Assembly: GCA_009792885.1 (NCBI GenBank) | Contig: WMCF01000014.1 | Location: 16,132,049-16,196,048, forward strand | Direction: 5' to 3' | Source of the DNA: Eremophila alpestris peregrina | Lineage: Eukaryota > Chordata > Aves > Passeriformes > Alaudidae | DNA length: 64,000 nucleotides | Part shown: positions 12,462-25,597 of the stretch, in pieces | Numbering within the stretch: position 1 is the stretch's first letter | Layout: each line of letters begins with the position of its first letter | The notes under the pieces: model-generated | Seen by the model: only the letters and a program-made list of their open reading frames with translations | What the model was told of the DNA's origin: nothing | Database searches by the model: none | Position numbers and translations under genes: made by a program

Positions 12462-14463
12462 AAAGGCAGTGTTCTCCAGTATGCAAACAAAAAAGCATAA
12501 AATGGTGCTTCTGTAGAATTCTAGCTCTCAATAATTGTACTGCAGGGCTGCCACTGTTGTTTAAATGGGTAAAATAAAATGGAAAATATTACTACCAGGA
12601 ATAAAATACCTCAATTCCTCTACAGTCCAATTAATATTGTGAGTGTTCATTTTATTGCAAATGAGTTGATATTATATATAAAAAAAGAGAAAATTAGAAA
12701 ACTGAGCAACTTCAGAAAAAAAGGCACAAAAACTTCAGAACTAATCACAGCTAGTCCTCAAGATGCAAATGAAACTAGAGTGAATTTCTCTGATGAACTA
12801 TTGCAATTCAGAAGAGGAAAATGAGATTGAGTGGTTAATCAGAAAGGGTCATGCTATAGAAACCATTCTGATTTCAATAGAGCTGAGAGAATAGCACAAA
12901 AGTTAAAATGAAGATAGCAAGACATTTCAGAGGCAAAATCTTCATGTTTCCCTCTTCACTAAACTCTTGAGATATGCTGTCCATATATATATCTCCTGCC
13001 ATAATCTATCTACATTTGTTGAGTGATCCTATAATCTAGTAGGAAAATGTTTTATCAACAAGTACTTGGATGTCAGTGATGGAAATTGCAGGTATTAATC
13101 ATACAGGTTCAGAAATCTACCTTCAGATTCACCAAGGTGGAGATTTAGGATCTTATAGGATAGTTTGTGCTCAGTAAAATGGGCTGCAGTACCACTTCCT
13201 GATGCAAGACCAGTTTCTGCCCATTAGTCTAAATCTTAGTTTTGCTCTGAGCATTTGGGGTCATTTGGAATACAGCCAGTCAAGGGCAGAAATATGTTGT
13301 GTGAAGGAGAACAAGATCCTTTTATATGTCTCTGGCTGCAGTGGATGCATTTTCTGTAGATATATCCAGGAGACGATGATAAAAAGGTTGCACTTAGCCC
13401 AGAAACACAATCTCATTGCAAAAAACCAGGATACTTTGGATTAGGTGGCTTGATGCAAGTGACTGCATCACTACAGCATTGATTCCTTTTTTAGCCATGG
13501 GATATACTTTAGAAGAAAAGCCTAACATTTATTTTTAAATGCTGAGTGATGGACAACACAAAACAGACAATAGTAGGTTGCTCTCTTTGGTCATTAGATT
13601 TCTGGAAAAAAATGAAATGAAAATCCTGAACCTGTCGAGCATCCACCCACATAGCTTTTATCAATGCTGGGCTGCAGTGCCGCACTGTCAAATCTGTGTT
13701 CCATTTGCTGGGATTTAGGCTACCGTATGTGTTTCTTCTTCACATAGTGTGTTTCAGTGTCTTTCTCTATGAGGCAGATTTCCTTAACCTATAAACATTC
13801 TTCTCCTTCCTCAGAGACATTTTCAGTTTCAAAAACAATTTTCTAGCACTAACTATTGTTTAGAGGTAATAAAGGGACCAGAAGTTCTGTCTCTACTCAT
13901 TATTTTCCCTGTGTGTATCAAATATCACTTTTTCCTTTTTTAGCAACAATATCACACTGTCATTTTGTATTTAGATAATCAATAATCATTACTCAAAATA
14001 TCTTTTTTATTCATTGCTGCTAATGTAGAGGCCTTCTTTTAACTAAAAATTTCCTTTCTTCTTCCTATATGTGTATAAAATTTCACCTATCCTATTCAGA
14101 AAAAGAAATCTTTTCTTGGCTGCATTCAGTTTCCCAACAGGCCAGGGTCCTCCAGCTGTACAACTGTCTCATCTGCTCCCTCCAGAAGTGTAATCAGTCT
14201 TCTTCAATTTTTGTTTCAAACAACGTGTATATCATTAGTTATGTAATGATTTTCTATATTCTTCTCAGTTATGAATTGTAATATTAAAATGCAGGGGGTC
14301 AATACTCACAATACTCACAGAATTCACTAGGTCACATCACTTACTCAGGTAACTAGATCAGTTTTTCTAGATTTTTACCTCCTTTATATATCAGCATATT
14401 ATTTCCTGCCAGGCCTCTTGAGCTCCTCTGATGATCAATTCCTGAAAATCAACAACAGTAATT
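12462..14463. other. Unassigned AT-rich DNA
   Basis: I see no gene or recognisable repeat family, only short chance open frames. A 9- to 10-base direct repeat (AATACTCAC twice) lies near 14301-14320. The last six bases (14458-14463, GTAATT) are the left target duplication of the next LTR. Confidence 0.55.
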
Positions 14464-14787
14464 TGTTGCATTTCTCTGGGAGATGGCTTCTCCCCCTCTC
14501 AGAGACCCCTGGAATTTGTGAACATATATCTTGACCCTTCACTTCTTCCCCGACCCTATTGGCTTATGTCCAGCTGTCCCCTCCTCTGGATGAAACTTAC
14601 ATAAGGCCCTGTTCTCCTTTGTTCTCGCTCTTCCCCCCTCAGACCATCACAGAATAAACATCTCAGACAACTTTGTGGGACTCTTTTGGTAATCCTTTGT
14701 CCTATCTCTGAAATATTCCCTCCTAAGCCCCTTGAGATCTGAGCTGGCCTGGGAGTTTCGGGGGGCTGCTGGGGGGAATAATTTTCA
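14464..14787 (+). mobile_element. ERV solo LTR, plus orientation, 6-bp target duplication
   Basis: The element starts TGTTGCATTTC and ends in CA at 14787. It is flanked by GTAATT at 14458-14463 and 14788-14793. Inside are one ATTGG box (14558-14562), a TATA-like TACATAAG (14598-14605) and an AATAAA (14653-14658), all in plus-strand promoter order. At 324 bp it is short. A 6-bp duplication is typical of ERVK-type (beta-retrovirus-like) integration. No retroviral coding sequence adjoins it. Confidence 0.85.
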
Positions 14788-17700
14788 GTAATTCAGAAAA
14801 AATGTCAGCATTTTTAAGCTCTTAGATGAAAGGTACTTGGACTTGGTAACTGAAGAAGGCCTCCTTTAAGTAACCATGTAAAATTTGGAACTGTTGGAAT
14901 ATAAGTGACATTGTATGGTATGACTGGATCACAGAACATTCATTTCATGTACACCTCCACCCTTTCTTTAATGTTATTCCCAGTTTTGACACTTCCATCT
15001 AGTGCCCCAAGAATTCCTCAATTTTTCTGAATATGCTCATGCAAAACTTAAGTTTCTTAAGTGGTATAGTCTATTTCTCATTTTCAGGCTATTTGTGTAG
15101 TTAGAGAAATGATTTTAAATAGTTCTCTATGATTATTCCCATTTAAATATTTGAAGTCTCTCTGCTGATTCTCCCAGCTCTTTCCAACTTTCTGCAACCA
15201 GCCCTTTAAAAGCCTGAAATATACTTGAATACATTTCACATAGAGACTGCATATACTTCTTTGGACATTATTCTATTTGCAACAATAAATCAGAGGAAAT
15301 TGTTAAAATATGAGAATGTCTGATTTGTGGAACCAGATTAAACCAGTATGTCATATTAGTTAATCCCATTGATTTGATCTTATTTCAAAGTAAAGCTAGC
15401 CACTGACTAGCTCCCTGAACCTCCTCCATGAATAACTTAAGCATGAACACATCTGGGTACTGACACAGCTTTAAAATTTCAAACAAGTGAAACTCATTGC
15501 ACAACTGACATTTAAAAATGTACTTTAAACATCTCACTGAACAAGGGCTTAGACCAGCTGTGCAGTGGCATGCAAGGAAGCATGATTCCTGACCATCACT
15601 GAAACACAGCTTGCCAAAAACAAAGGAAAAAAACAGAGAAGATGGGAATATGTTGTGTCTGGCAGGAATAATAGGGGTTACTCTTGCACACAAAATAAAG
15701 GAATGATCACAGAAGCAAATTTACCGTAACATACAGAGCTTCACTGATGAAGATAGTGTGTGATGGTCTATCAGCACCATGAAGTGATATCAAGAATTTT
15801 GTTTTTAATATCTTTCACCATAAGGAACCATTCTACAAGAAGGTGAAGAGAGAAAATAAATTTGTACTCTGTCTTGGTTGGCAAAACTCCTTGTTGCATT
15901 TCTAGGACACAGGAAGCACAGCGAGTCTTCTCCTGACCTTTATAGCCGGTTGATTTGACTCCTATGATTACTCTCTACAGTCTTCATCTTCAGAGTGACA
16001 GTGATTTTTGGAGGTTTATTTTTGTTAGCTATTTAGCTAGAAGTTGTGCTGGAAGTCTTCGAGGAAATTTCCATTGTTTATATTGCGACCGATTCTATTT
16101 CAATTTGTTCTGAATGCATGTCACTTATCTGCCAAAATTATCTGCCCAGACCTCAAAGTCTGCTCTACACTATTGAGATCCACTGAAAGTAACTTGATAT
16201 AGTTTCATGCTCATGTCTCTACAGCAGCAGGCTTCCAAGAAAGAGGTTTCAGTTAGAGTGTAAATGTTGACCTAAGCTTGGTCAAAGCTTTTTTTCATAT
16301 GAAACTGCTGAGCTGCTGAAGTCAATTTCCTGTAGGAAAAGGCTAGTTCAACAACTGTTTGTTTACTGTTCAAATACAGGAAAAGACCATGCAGATAACT
16401 TTTATCTGAGGCTTTGGTTTGAACAGCCAGAGTTAGTTTAACTGTTTATTTTTGTAAAATAGAAACATAGCAAAACACTTAAGAGCTACTTCACTACTGG
16501 TATTTTTGCTGAGATTTTTGGGTTCCCATTCCAAATTAGCCCTAGAAGATTTTCACATTCCTCTGGGACAGAAAAGCAGTTTTTCTCTCCCTCTTCCAGT
16601 CTTGTGCAATCAGTGAAGGTTGGAGCAATTATTTTATGAAGCATATTAAAAGGAATAAATTTATATTGTTGACTTATTAATTATTGAGTAGAGACATAAA
16701 AACTATTTGCAAGAAGAATAAAACCACAAATAAATGACTGAGGATTGGAGGATTTGTCTTTAATAAGAATGGGACACCATCGGGAAATTACAACCAGCTT
16801 GATCATCAAGCTAATGTTTCTTGGTGAGATATAGTAACTCACTACTAATTTTTAATAGTTTCACATGACATCTCTTGCCTGTAAGAGAGCAAACAAACAA
16901 AGAGAATAGAATCTTCACATTTTTGAATCTCCTGACTGCATTTTCCTAACTCTTGTTCAACTGCTTTCATCTTTCAGGGCAATCCTGTAATGCAGCTGCC
17001 CTTTCACGGCTGTTAGGACATTTTTTCAAATTTAATGTTTCATTTCATATGGATTAATTGGTGTATTATATACCTTGCTGACACTGTGGAAGCCCAAAAA
17101 GTCTTTCCAGAGACTTTATAAGTTGCTGTTTCTATTGTATTTGTTGAACACTTAAGAAATTCTTGAAGTTAAATTGACAGATATGATAGATAGTTGACAC
17201 TTTCAGCTGAAAGTGCTTTCTTTTGGAAAACTCCCTTAATTTGCCTGAAATTGTTAGCAGAATTGTGCAGACTAGTTCACTTGAAAAGACCTCTCCAGCT
17301 AAGTCTGAGGAGTCACAACTGCTAAGCGAGGATGTGGAAAACGGAAGCCTTCCACTCTCTGAATTGGGTAGGGGAAGAGTGACATGAAGATTTTTTACAG
17401 TTCCAGGGAATCTCTGGCCACCTGAATGGTGCTTATTTATTTCATGTTTCTGAAAAAGATGGGATATACAAATAAACAGACACATTTAAAATGTATGGAT
17501 CACCATACTTCTCTTTTCTCAAGCAAATATGGAGGTCAGAGCTTGGATCTTTGTGCAGCGTCAGCTGAAGTCATCACTTTTAGCAGGTGCTGCCTGACAG
17601 TATGAAGGCATCAGATGTTCTGGGAAATACAGCAAAGAGAAGTGAAAATGAGTGTGCAAAATAAGTTGGCCTCTGAGGGAAAAGAACTCTTTATTCTAAG

Positions 17701-20700
17701 AAAGAGACCTGCAAAAATGACCGAGAATAAAAAAACCCAATAAACCAAGTGATCCCTGAGAGGAATAACTGAAGTTATTAGTCTTATTGAGTCATTATGA
17801 CAAAAAAACTTCGTATCTTAGCTTGGCAGCTTAAGGGAAGTTTTCTAGTCTGGTCTCAAACTCAGGTGACTGACTTTGAACTCATTTGAGTTCTGGATTA
17901 AGCATCTGTTCATACAAATTTTAGCAGAAAAAAAAAGATTTTATATAGCAGTTTCATTTCTTAGATTGTTAGGATACAGATAGAAAACTAACAACAGCAC
18001 CATCTGATTTACAGTAACTTCATGGCATGTGCCTTTAATAACTACTCTTTTCAAGCTTCTTTAGGAAGTCCAGGTAAAGAAGAAAATCTAGAACAATGTC
18101 ATGACGTGAAAAGAACAGGAGCTCTTCTGTCATTGTCCAGGAATCTGTTTTAAAGGGAAAATATATACTAAATGGTAGAGTTTGGATTCTTAGACAAAAT
18201 CTGAACTGGAAGAACAGACAGTCCTATCAGTATTCATGCTGGGGTTTAACTTGGAGCAGTCCCCAAACTGAAACACATCACTCCACACACACCCACCCTT
18301 CTAAAAACCATTCTGAAAAAGACAACAATAAATGTCTTTCACATGGAACTGCTGATAACCTAGGCCATCTTATGAGGAAAAATGCAGTGGTAATTGATGG
18401 AAACAATTTCATTTCATGACTCAGTTGAAATACAGGGAGAAAAATTTTTCTTGCAGTTTGTTCTCAGGGGTGGTGATGTTTTACTGGAGGCTTCTCTCTG
18501 ACCCCTAAGAAAATTTATGCATCCAACCATTTCCAAAAATTGTATTTTCAAGAGTCTTCTTCTACTTACTGTTGGAGTTACAATTCCTTATTTAAGAATT
18601 TGCTTAAGCTTCAGGACACCCATATACTAAATGCTATCCTGTCCATTCCAAGACTGGTTTTGTTTTGTTTTGTTTTGTTTTTTTGGCTTTACTGAAAGGT
18701 CACAAACTTTCATCCTAACCTGCATTGCTATTTCTGAGAAAAGAAGAATCAGTTTCAAAAGGGTTTTGCAGAGATCAGGTCAGCCTTGCTATGGTTATTG
18801 TTATCAGACAAATCACAAAAAATGATGATTTGTCCCTATTTTTTACTTTAAAAAATGCACACAAAGTGGAAATTAAAAGTCAATAAGGATGAAATAAACA
18901 CATTTTTAAAAATGTATCTCAGTTGATTTTATTTTACTTATTCACAATACAAGAATATTGACTTCCCAGACCTCAATGACTCATCTGGCACACACTCTAG
19001 GGTGTGTGTTCTAACCCCTAGCTCACAAGAGTGTAATTTTTTCCCTTTTTCTCATCCCAAAGGAAATTAAGCACAGTTCTCTTTTATTTTTAATTTTCCT
19101 AAACTCTGAATTAATAATCCTTTTTCTAGTGCTGAAAGTCTACAAAATTTCTGGATTATAGCAGTAAATAATAATAACCATATATATTAAAAGTGGAAAG
19201 AAACATTGCTGTTAACTTGAAATGAAAATACCATAAATTGTGAGAAAACTATCAGGACTCTGACATGTCCTAAGGCCCTGACCAGCCTTGCCTGTGATAC
19301 CCACCCACACCCTCTTCCCAGGAGCCTGGGAACCTCACTTCAGCTCACACATTTGGCCTCGTGAAAAAATGAAAAGTACTTTCTATTTTAGTTAATGACT
19401 TATGTCATCTGTTGCAACCTACCCCCAAAGAGAGTAGTCCATTTTCTGGGAAGCATCTCTTGGACGATTACAGTGTGGGGCAGCAGACATTTTGGACTGT
19501 ATTCTGTCATAAACTGAGGTCTGTTCAACAATTGCAGCAGGATCCTCCAGCATTTGTCTATTTTCAGGCTTGAGTATCCAGCAGACCTAACAGTAAGATA
19601 GGATCTATGTAACATCAAGGAAATGTGTTGTGGAACATTATATAAAAATGTTATACAATTTCCTAAAGTCTTCCTTGACTTCTCATATGACTAGGAAATA
19701 AGACAAAGAAGTACTTACTTGTTTTTCCTTCAGTTGTCCTGCTTTGATTTTCTCAAGTGGGCCAAATGGTCAATAGGGAAATTTCTGTTCTTCCTATTTC
19801 CAGCTGATAGGGAAACCCGAAGACTGGGATTGCAAGGCATGTAACCAGCTCTGACTATAAATGATATGAATGTTATGTGATAGATGAGGAGACTAGAAAC
19901 TTCTTTAAGGAAATCATTTAGGAAACCCCAATACTTCTGCTGTTGGCCCTATACAGCTCAGTCTTCAGAGTGCAGTTATCATCACTGCAAAATAATCTGT
20001 AAAACAGGAATATGGTCTTTCCTTAGGAGAAGCTTCTGCCTTCCAAAAAGAGCTTCCAACCTCATTTGAGCCTTTGCAAGCTTCACGCTCGTTAGCTGTC
20101 TCATTAACAGAAAACAATGGAAAACAGATTAATAGGCTCCCAAATAACTTTGCACCATGTTGATAGCAAGAGATTGCATGGGGAACTTCTCGTCAGTCTG
20201 AGGGACTATTGCTTTCAGAGTGCAGCTGAGGACAGTAGTGCCAGCAGCTGTTAATGGCTTGCTAAGTAGTGCTGATTAGGATCGGAGTCCCACGGGGGAA
20301 GGAGCACTGTCCCCACTTGTGACCTCCCTAATGCTGTTAATTTAATGTAATTTGTTCTTACTGTGCTTTACTTTGTTGAGGGGAGACAGAAACAGGGTTC
20401 CCTCCTGTCACCTTTTCTTTTTTTTATCTCTTAATTCCTTATCTCTGGCCAGTACAGAGAAATAATGACAACAACCTAAGAAAACTCATGAGGACAGAGC
20501 CTGCATGACATAGTAAAATGTTCATCATGGCTATTGCACTTGATAGAGTACTTCATAGATTCTCCTTGGTCCATTTAGAAAGTTTCCTGCAGGGCTTCTG
20601 AAGACTGTCGCTTTTGCCTGCTGCATATAAATACAGCCCTTGGACCTCCTGAATAAAAATAGTAATTGTTTTGCATAGTGCCTGCCATCCAGCAGTACCC

Positions 20701-20935
20701 GACAACCACAGAGTGCTTTGGCAGTTGGCAGAAATACCGTGCCTTGCTCAGGGGTGAGTTTCTGCCAGCTTGCAGACAGAACTGTTTGCATCTTTTAAAA
20801 AACATAACCTTGAGGGTTGAATTTTGAAAGCATGTTTGGTGCATGTTCCACTTAAATGTGTCTCAGTCTCATTAGGCTTTTCATGGGTGTGAATATATGT
20901 CCCGAAATAATTCATGTTTAAACTGCTATATTAAG
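14788..20935. other. Unassigned AT-rich DNA
   Basis: About 6 kb with no supported gene or mobile element. A (TTTTG)n microsatellite lies at about 18657-18683. The many short open frames on both strands have no recognisable domains, no consistent splice signals and no strand bias. Old, unrecognisable repeats may be present. Confidence 0.55.
18657..18683. repeat. (TTTTG)n microsatellite
   Basis: A short pure run of TTTTG units ends in a longer T stretch. It is ordinary simple sequence. Confidence 0.9.
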
Positions 20936-20943
20936 TGTTATAA

Positions 20944-21504
20944 TGTTATATTATAAAACCCAAAGTCGTGCCAAAATAAAGGTAGGGTCGGGGACCGTGG
21001 AATGTACACATTAGGATCATATCACTGCTGTCAGTAAGTCCGGAGACCAAGATTTGCAATAGAAAGACGGGCGGACTCGCAAATCAGATCGGTATCGGAC
21101 CGGTGATGAGAGCAGTTACTAGGACCATCAGCACCGATACTGCGGATAACATCTGAATGGGACTGCTCGGAAATCCATTCAAACACCCATCTCCGTCCAG
21201 AAAACTATTCAGCAGTCCAGCAACGCTGAAAGGATTTCTAGATGAATATGCAACTAGGACTGTAAACCGAATAGACTGTTGCAATATGGCCTCCGGGCAG
21301 AAAAACAGTATAAGAACTGGCTGCTCCGAGCGGACTTTGTGAACTGGGGGATGTACAGTGCTGTAGAGACTGTACACGTGGTTCACCCAGCGCCGATCCC
21401 GGGCTCGGCTCTGCCTTTTGTTGTGGCTACCTGGCACTTTCTCAGTCGATTTTGTAATAAATTTATTTTGATATATTTTAATTGGACGTACAAATCCATT
21501 TCAT
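20944..21504 (+). mobile_element. CpG-rich LTR-like insertion, ends uncertain
   Basis: This block has far more CpG than its flanks (roughly 28 CpG in about 550 bp by eye). It contains a TATAAG at 21309-21314 and an AATAAA at 21456-21461 in plus-strand LTR order. TTATAA occurs on both sides (20938-20943 and 21505-21510), which would make a 6-bp target duplication around a TG start at 20944. The right end would then be CAT rather than CA. Alternatively TGTTATAA (20936) and TTATAACA (ending 21512) are 8-bp terminal inverted repeats without a visible duplication. High CpG suggests recent insertion or unmethylated DNA. No retroviral coding sequence is visible. A native CpG-rich promoter is a less likely alternative. 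Confidence 0.5.
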
Positions 21505-21512
21505 TTATAACA

Positions 21513-23583
21513 ACGGGTATCCCATATCATTTAAAAGGCTTTTGAAAACTGGACCATGCATAGTATAGAAACTTCTAAGAGCTTTGAGAACAGAAGTAAT
21601 GCAGCAGTTCAAATATGTTGTGGAATTTAGGTGATACCTATCTTTTCAAAGGCAACTTTCTCTTTGAGAATATTTCCTTCACTAAATGGCTGATAGATAA
21701 TAAAAGTAACTAGTGAATGAATAAACTAATTAATGAATAAAGCTGGATGCAATTCCATGAACAGAGTAGAAAAATTGGATAAATGCAAATAAAAACATGC
21801 AGGCAAATATTTTGGCACATAAAACTTTGATCAAATTGGTCACAAGATCAAATTAACCTTATCTTGGCATGAACAGATGCCATTTTGCTTGGAATTGTTA
21901 TTGAAGGCATGGAGGACTATATCCTGTCTCTGATTTTCATGCTTTTCAGTTTTGAGCCTTCTCGGATGTTTACATGACTGGCTCATTATATGGTATTTTG
22001 AAATCTGCAATTAGAAATTAATAAAGTACAAACAAGTCACTATTGTATCTGGAAAGGGATGAGACTACATACATAGGAAAACCACAGTCAGAACAGCCGT
22101 GCTAACACAAGTTCTGGCTCTAAATGCCTAATGAACCCCCCTTTCCTCTAAAATATCTCCCTAGAACCTGCCAGTGGTGCTTTTACTGCACACATTTAAA
22201 AAACAGCTTTCTGTTCCTAAATATGTATAGTAAAAGTGCCCTATTAGTGCCACCAACAAAATTCAGAGCCTGTGTTAATTGTTAATTTTGTCTATCTTTA
22301 TGGAAAAAAAATCATTAGTGCTTTCAAATTTTCTCTCAGGGCTTTGGGCAGCACCGTTCCAACTGTTAGCAATGGGTGGCAATATCTCGGGCTCAGAAAG
22401 TGTGGATTAGTTCCCAGCTTTGTTGTTATCACAGCGTTCTATTGTTTGGCAAAAGGATAAGGCTTTGTACAATACTTTATCTCTGAAAGCAAAAAGTCTG
22501 GGAATGTGAAAAAGCAGACACTGGTTTCATTTGATTTTGAAACATTTGAAAAAGAAAAAAAGGTGCTATATATTTTAAATATCACTGTTTGTATTAATAT
22601 ATTGACATTAAAACTATGGTACTGGATATTGTTCTGAAAAAATATCTGATATCATCCTTAGCTTTGGGTTATTTGTGTGTCTGGATAAGTAAAATTTTGT
22701 GGGAAGCTGTTTGTTCAAGCACCAGATTTGGTTTCTGTCACTCTTTCCTAGTGATGCTTATTCATATAATCAGTGAGTCTTAGTGGTGGTGTAACATACC
22801 ACTTTGTTTTGAGCAATTGTGGAAAAAGAAACATCTGTTCTCTACTGAAATTGCATTGACTTTAAATATCAGTGCCAATTTGAAGGTCTAGGCTAAAATT
22901 AAAAATAGCAGTATTTTAAACTCTCCAGCTACTTTGCTTCTCTGTCTCAAGAATGCTGCCATATCATTGTTTTCAGACCATTTTCAGTGGTCTTGACATC
23001 TTCCATTCATATTATTATTTCTTCATGATACATCACTATTGTTAATGAAAAGGAACACTGAAAATGAAGAACAGATAAGACCTTGTGTAAGAGCTGTTAG
23101 TAGTGGCCCCTGAAGCAGACAAAAGAACCCACTTGAGGGTGATACAATATTTCTTTGACAATTTTAAAAACATACCAAATTTTTTCAATGGCTGATAGTG
23201 AAGATATCTTTCAGATGTTTAGGAACAGAGTTTTTAATGTGAGAAATTGTTTGGTTTCTCATCTGTGGGGAGGGGGGTTCTCTAGTTTGTTCCTCATATA
23301 ACTTTTACTAAGTTAAAGAAGTCACAAACACATGCATTATTCTTTAATGAGTATTTCTGTTTAGCCTAATTTAATTCTTTAACATTGTCTCAAATGCTGA
23401 AATTTCTTTTTGTAGGTGAGAAAAGCATCTTCCATCTTGAAAAAGACATTACCTATATCTGGTATTGAACACATACAATCTATTCTTCTCCATAACTTTG
23501 ATAATTTGAAAAGGAAGTTAGAACTTTGTTCTAAAACATTTTTAATAAGTTTTAAAACTTTAAAATAAAGCTCCATAGGACAC
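21513..23583. other. Unassigned AT-rich DNA
   Basis: No gene or recognisable element is supported. Composition changes sharply at about 23584, where the GC-rich ITPRIPL1-like segment begins. Confidence 0.55.
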
Positions 23584-24711
23584 TGTAGCCTGGCAGGACG
23601 GGCCTTGGGAGACTCTGCTTAGGTGTCAGCCAGGGACTGGCTGGGAGGGTAGTTTGGGTTAGAGGGGCTGTGTGTTTTCTCAAGTCAAGGACTGTGCCCC
23701 CTTCAAGCCTGTAGACCCCAGTGCCCAAAGACTCCTATAAAATGGCCCACAGCTTCCATCCCTGCAGTGTTCACAAACACTGCCCTTGCCCCTCTCCCCT
23801 CCCTCACCTTGTCACCTGCTGGTTCCTAGTTCCTGGCAGCTCCTGCTCTGAGTTACCTCCCACTCAGCCCTGCTGAGCTAACAATTCTCTGGCCTCTCCC
23901 AGGCCATGGCTGTGTCATTTGCACTTTTCCTGGCTGTGCTGGCCATCCTGCCCAGGCTGAAGCACCATCACCTGATCTGTGTGGCCATGGCCCAGCAAAT
24001 GCAGCAGCATGAGGAGTTGCTGCACCAGGAGACAAGGTGCCTGCTGCAGGATACTGAGCAGGATATTGCCACAGGCCTGTGGAAGAAGCTGCATTCCTCT
24101 CTGTGTGGCAGCAGTGGTCATTTTGGACCAGGAAAATAAAACTTGCCTCTAACAGCTGCCATGATCAGGACAGCTCCAGCAGCAGCAAGGAGGAGAACGA
24201 TGAGGAGGAAAATATCAATGGAGCACAGAGTGGTGTCAGGTCCTTGGTTGTGCCTATCCTATTGCCAACACAGGTGCTATCTGTCACTGCAAGGATCTGA
24301 AGAACCTGGTGTGTGACCTTCTTGGTGTCTGCTGAGTGCTTTGTAAAAGCAGTGTCATGCCAGAGATGCACCCAGCCACTGGGACGGATGGCATCTGTGA
24401 ATGATGGAGTGTCTATGAGAACTGAATCTTCTACCAGCTGTTCCTGCAGCCACCCCACAGCCACACGTTCAGGCTGGAGATGTACACCATGGGTCAAGTG
24501 ACAGAGAAGGGCATCCTTTTGATGCTGGGATGTGGGTGCTCAAGGAAGTAACTGATGGGGGATACACTGTTTTTTCTTCCCCATCTCCAACAACAAGCTG
24601 CTATGGGATCAGAGCTCACCCCTCCTACACACCACACCCTTTGCACTCATTCCTGTGCAAGGAGGAAACTTCCTGCTAGGGATAGACTGCTGAGATATGC
24701 CTGGCTCTCTT
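23584..24711 (+). pseudogene. ITPRIPL1-like pseudogene with upstream promoter region
   Basis: A GC-rich block carries the degraded layout of an inositol 1,4,5-trisphosphate receptor-interacting protein-like 1 gene. In order: an ATG at 23906 opens a hydrophobic N-terminus (MAVSFALFLAVLAIL), then a helical Gln/Glu stretch (MAQQMQQHEELLHQETRCLL). A frame change near 24070 leads to a Trp-rich segment (SVWQQWSFW) and an acidic Ser/Glu run (DSSSSSKEENDEEE). A second frame change follows at about 24225-24273. The next block (24273-24711) reads in one frame with family-like words such as KNLVCDLLGVC, PEMHPATG and DTLFFLPHLQQQ. It is broken by in-frame stops at 24333, 24402, 24423 and 24549. The C-terminal half of the gene is missing. 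The family is membrane-associated and is known to be multicopy in passerines. Identification is from memory and moderately sure. The copy cannot make the full protein. Confidence 0.72.
23736..23742 (+). promoter_or_regulatory. TATA box upstream of ITPRIPL1-like pseudogene
   Basis: TATAAAA lies about 165 bases before the ATG at 23906, in GC-rich flanking DNA. A pyrimidine tract ending CTCTCCCAG (to 23902) lies directly before the ATG and resembles a splice acceptor. Together they suggest that upstream genomic sequence was copied with the coding part. Activity is unknown. Confidence 0.55.
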
Positions 24712-25147
24712 AGCCGTTAGTGGCACCACTGTCAACTAAGGGTGCTGCCCTCCTTCCAGTCTGCTGTCTGGGATGCAGGTCTGCCCTGAGCTGGTTTCTG
24801 CCATGCACCATGGCAGCCCAGGCACATTCCTGATCCTTCAGTAGGCAGCCAGCAGCTTTCCCAGTTGGTCTGGAGGAATTAATTTTCTTCTTCACAGTGA
24901 CTAGGATGAGCATTTCTGTTGTCTAAGGATCAAAATCTGTAGGTTTGAAGTTACTGAAACTACAAAGTAATTTAGATGGGTTTGATAATTTGAGCATTAG
25001 AATTTGCATGTTGGCTCTGTTGGGCCACGTGATTTGATTGTGGGCAAGCAAATAACAAGGTTGATCAAGCTGAACAAAACTGAACAAATTAACATCTATG
25101 GAAGGGGCTTTGACCAGATCAACAGGTACTTAATCAGGCACCTGGTG
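24712..25147. other. Unassigned DNA between ITPRIPL1-like copy and CR1
   Basis: The first 200 bases remain GC-rich and could be a further, unrecognisable part of the ITPRIPL1-like duplication. The rest is AT-rich. No separate gene is supported. Confidence 0.45.
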
Positions 25148-25597
25148 CAGTTGACACCCTGGAGGGAAAGGATAGCATCCAGAGGGACTTTGACAGGCTT
25201 CAGAGGTGGGCATGTGAAACATCATGAAGTTCAACAAAATGCAAAGTCCTGCACCTGGGCTGGGGCAATCCTAAATACAGGCTGGGTGGATAATGAATTG
25301 AGAGCAGTCCTGAGGAGAAGGATTTGGGAGAGTTTGTGGATGAGAAATTCAGAATTCAGCATGACCTGGCAATTTCACAGCCCAGAAAGGCAACCACACC
25401 TTGGGCTGCATCCAAATCAGCTTGGCCAGCATGATGAAGGAGGGGATTCTCCCTCTACTCTGCTCTGGAGAGAGACCATCCACAGTGCTGCATCCTGCTC
25501 TGCAGTCCCCAGCACAAGAAAGGCATTGACCTGTTGGAACGAGCCCAGAGGAGAGACACTAAGTTGGTCAAAAGTCTGGAGCACCATTGTATGATTC
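25148..25597 (+). mobile_element. CR1 LINE fragment, plus orientation (late reverse transcriptase)
   Basis: The fragment starts near GACACCCTGGAGGGAAAGGA. It continues with CATGAAGTTCAACAAAATGC, TCCTGCACCTGGGCTGGGGC, AGAAAGGCAACCACACC and CTCCCTCTACTCTGCTCT to AACGAGCCCAGAGGAGAG. These are words of the CR1 ORF2 region after the catalytic core, in the right order. Both the 5' part and the normal 3' end are absent. A 196-codon open reading on this strand (25004-25594) overlaps it but mostly runs out of the ancestral frame, so it should not be called a gene. Confidence 0.85.

Noticed and set aside
25004..25594. 196-codon open frame on the plus strand
   Set aside because: Most of it is decayed CR1 sequence read out of its ancestral frame, so it is annotated as a LINE fragment.
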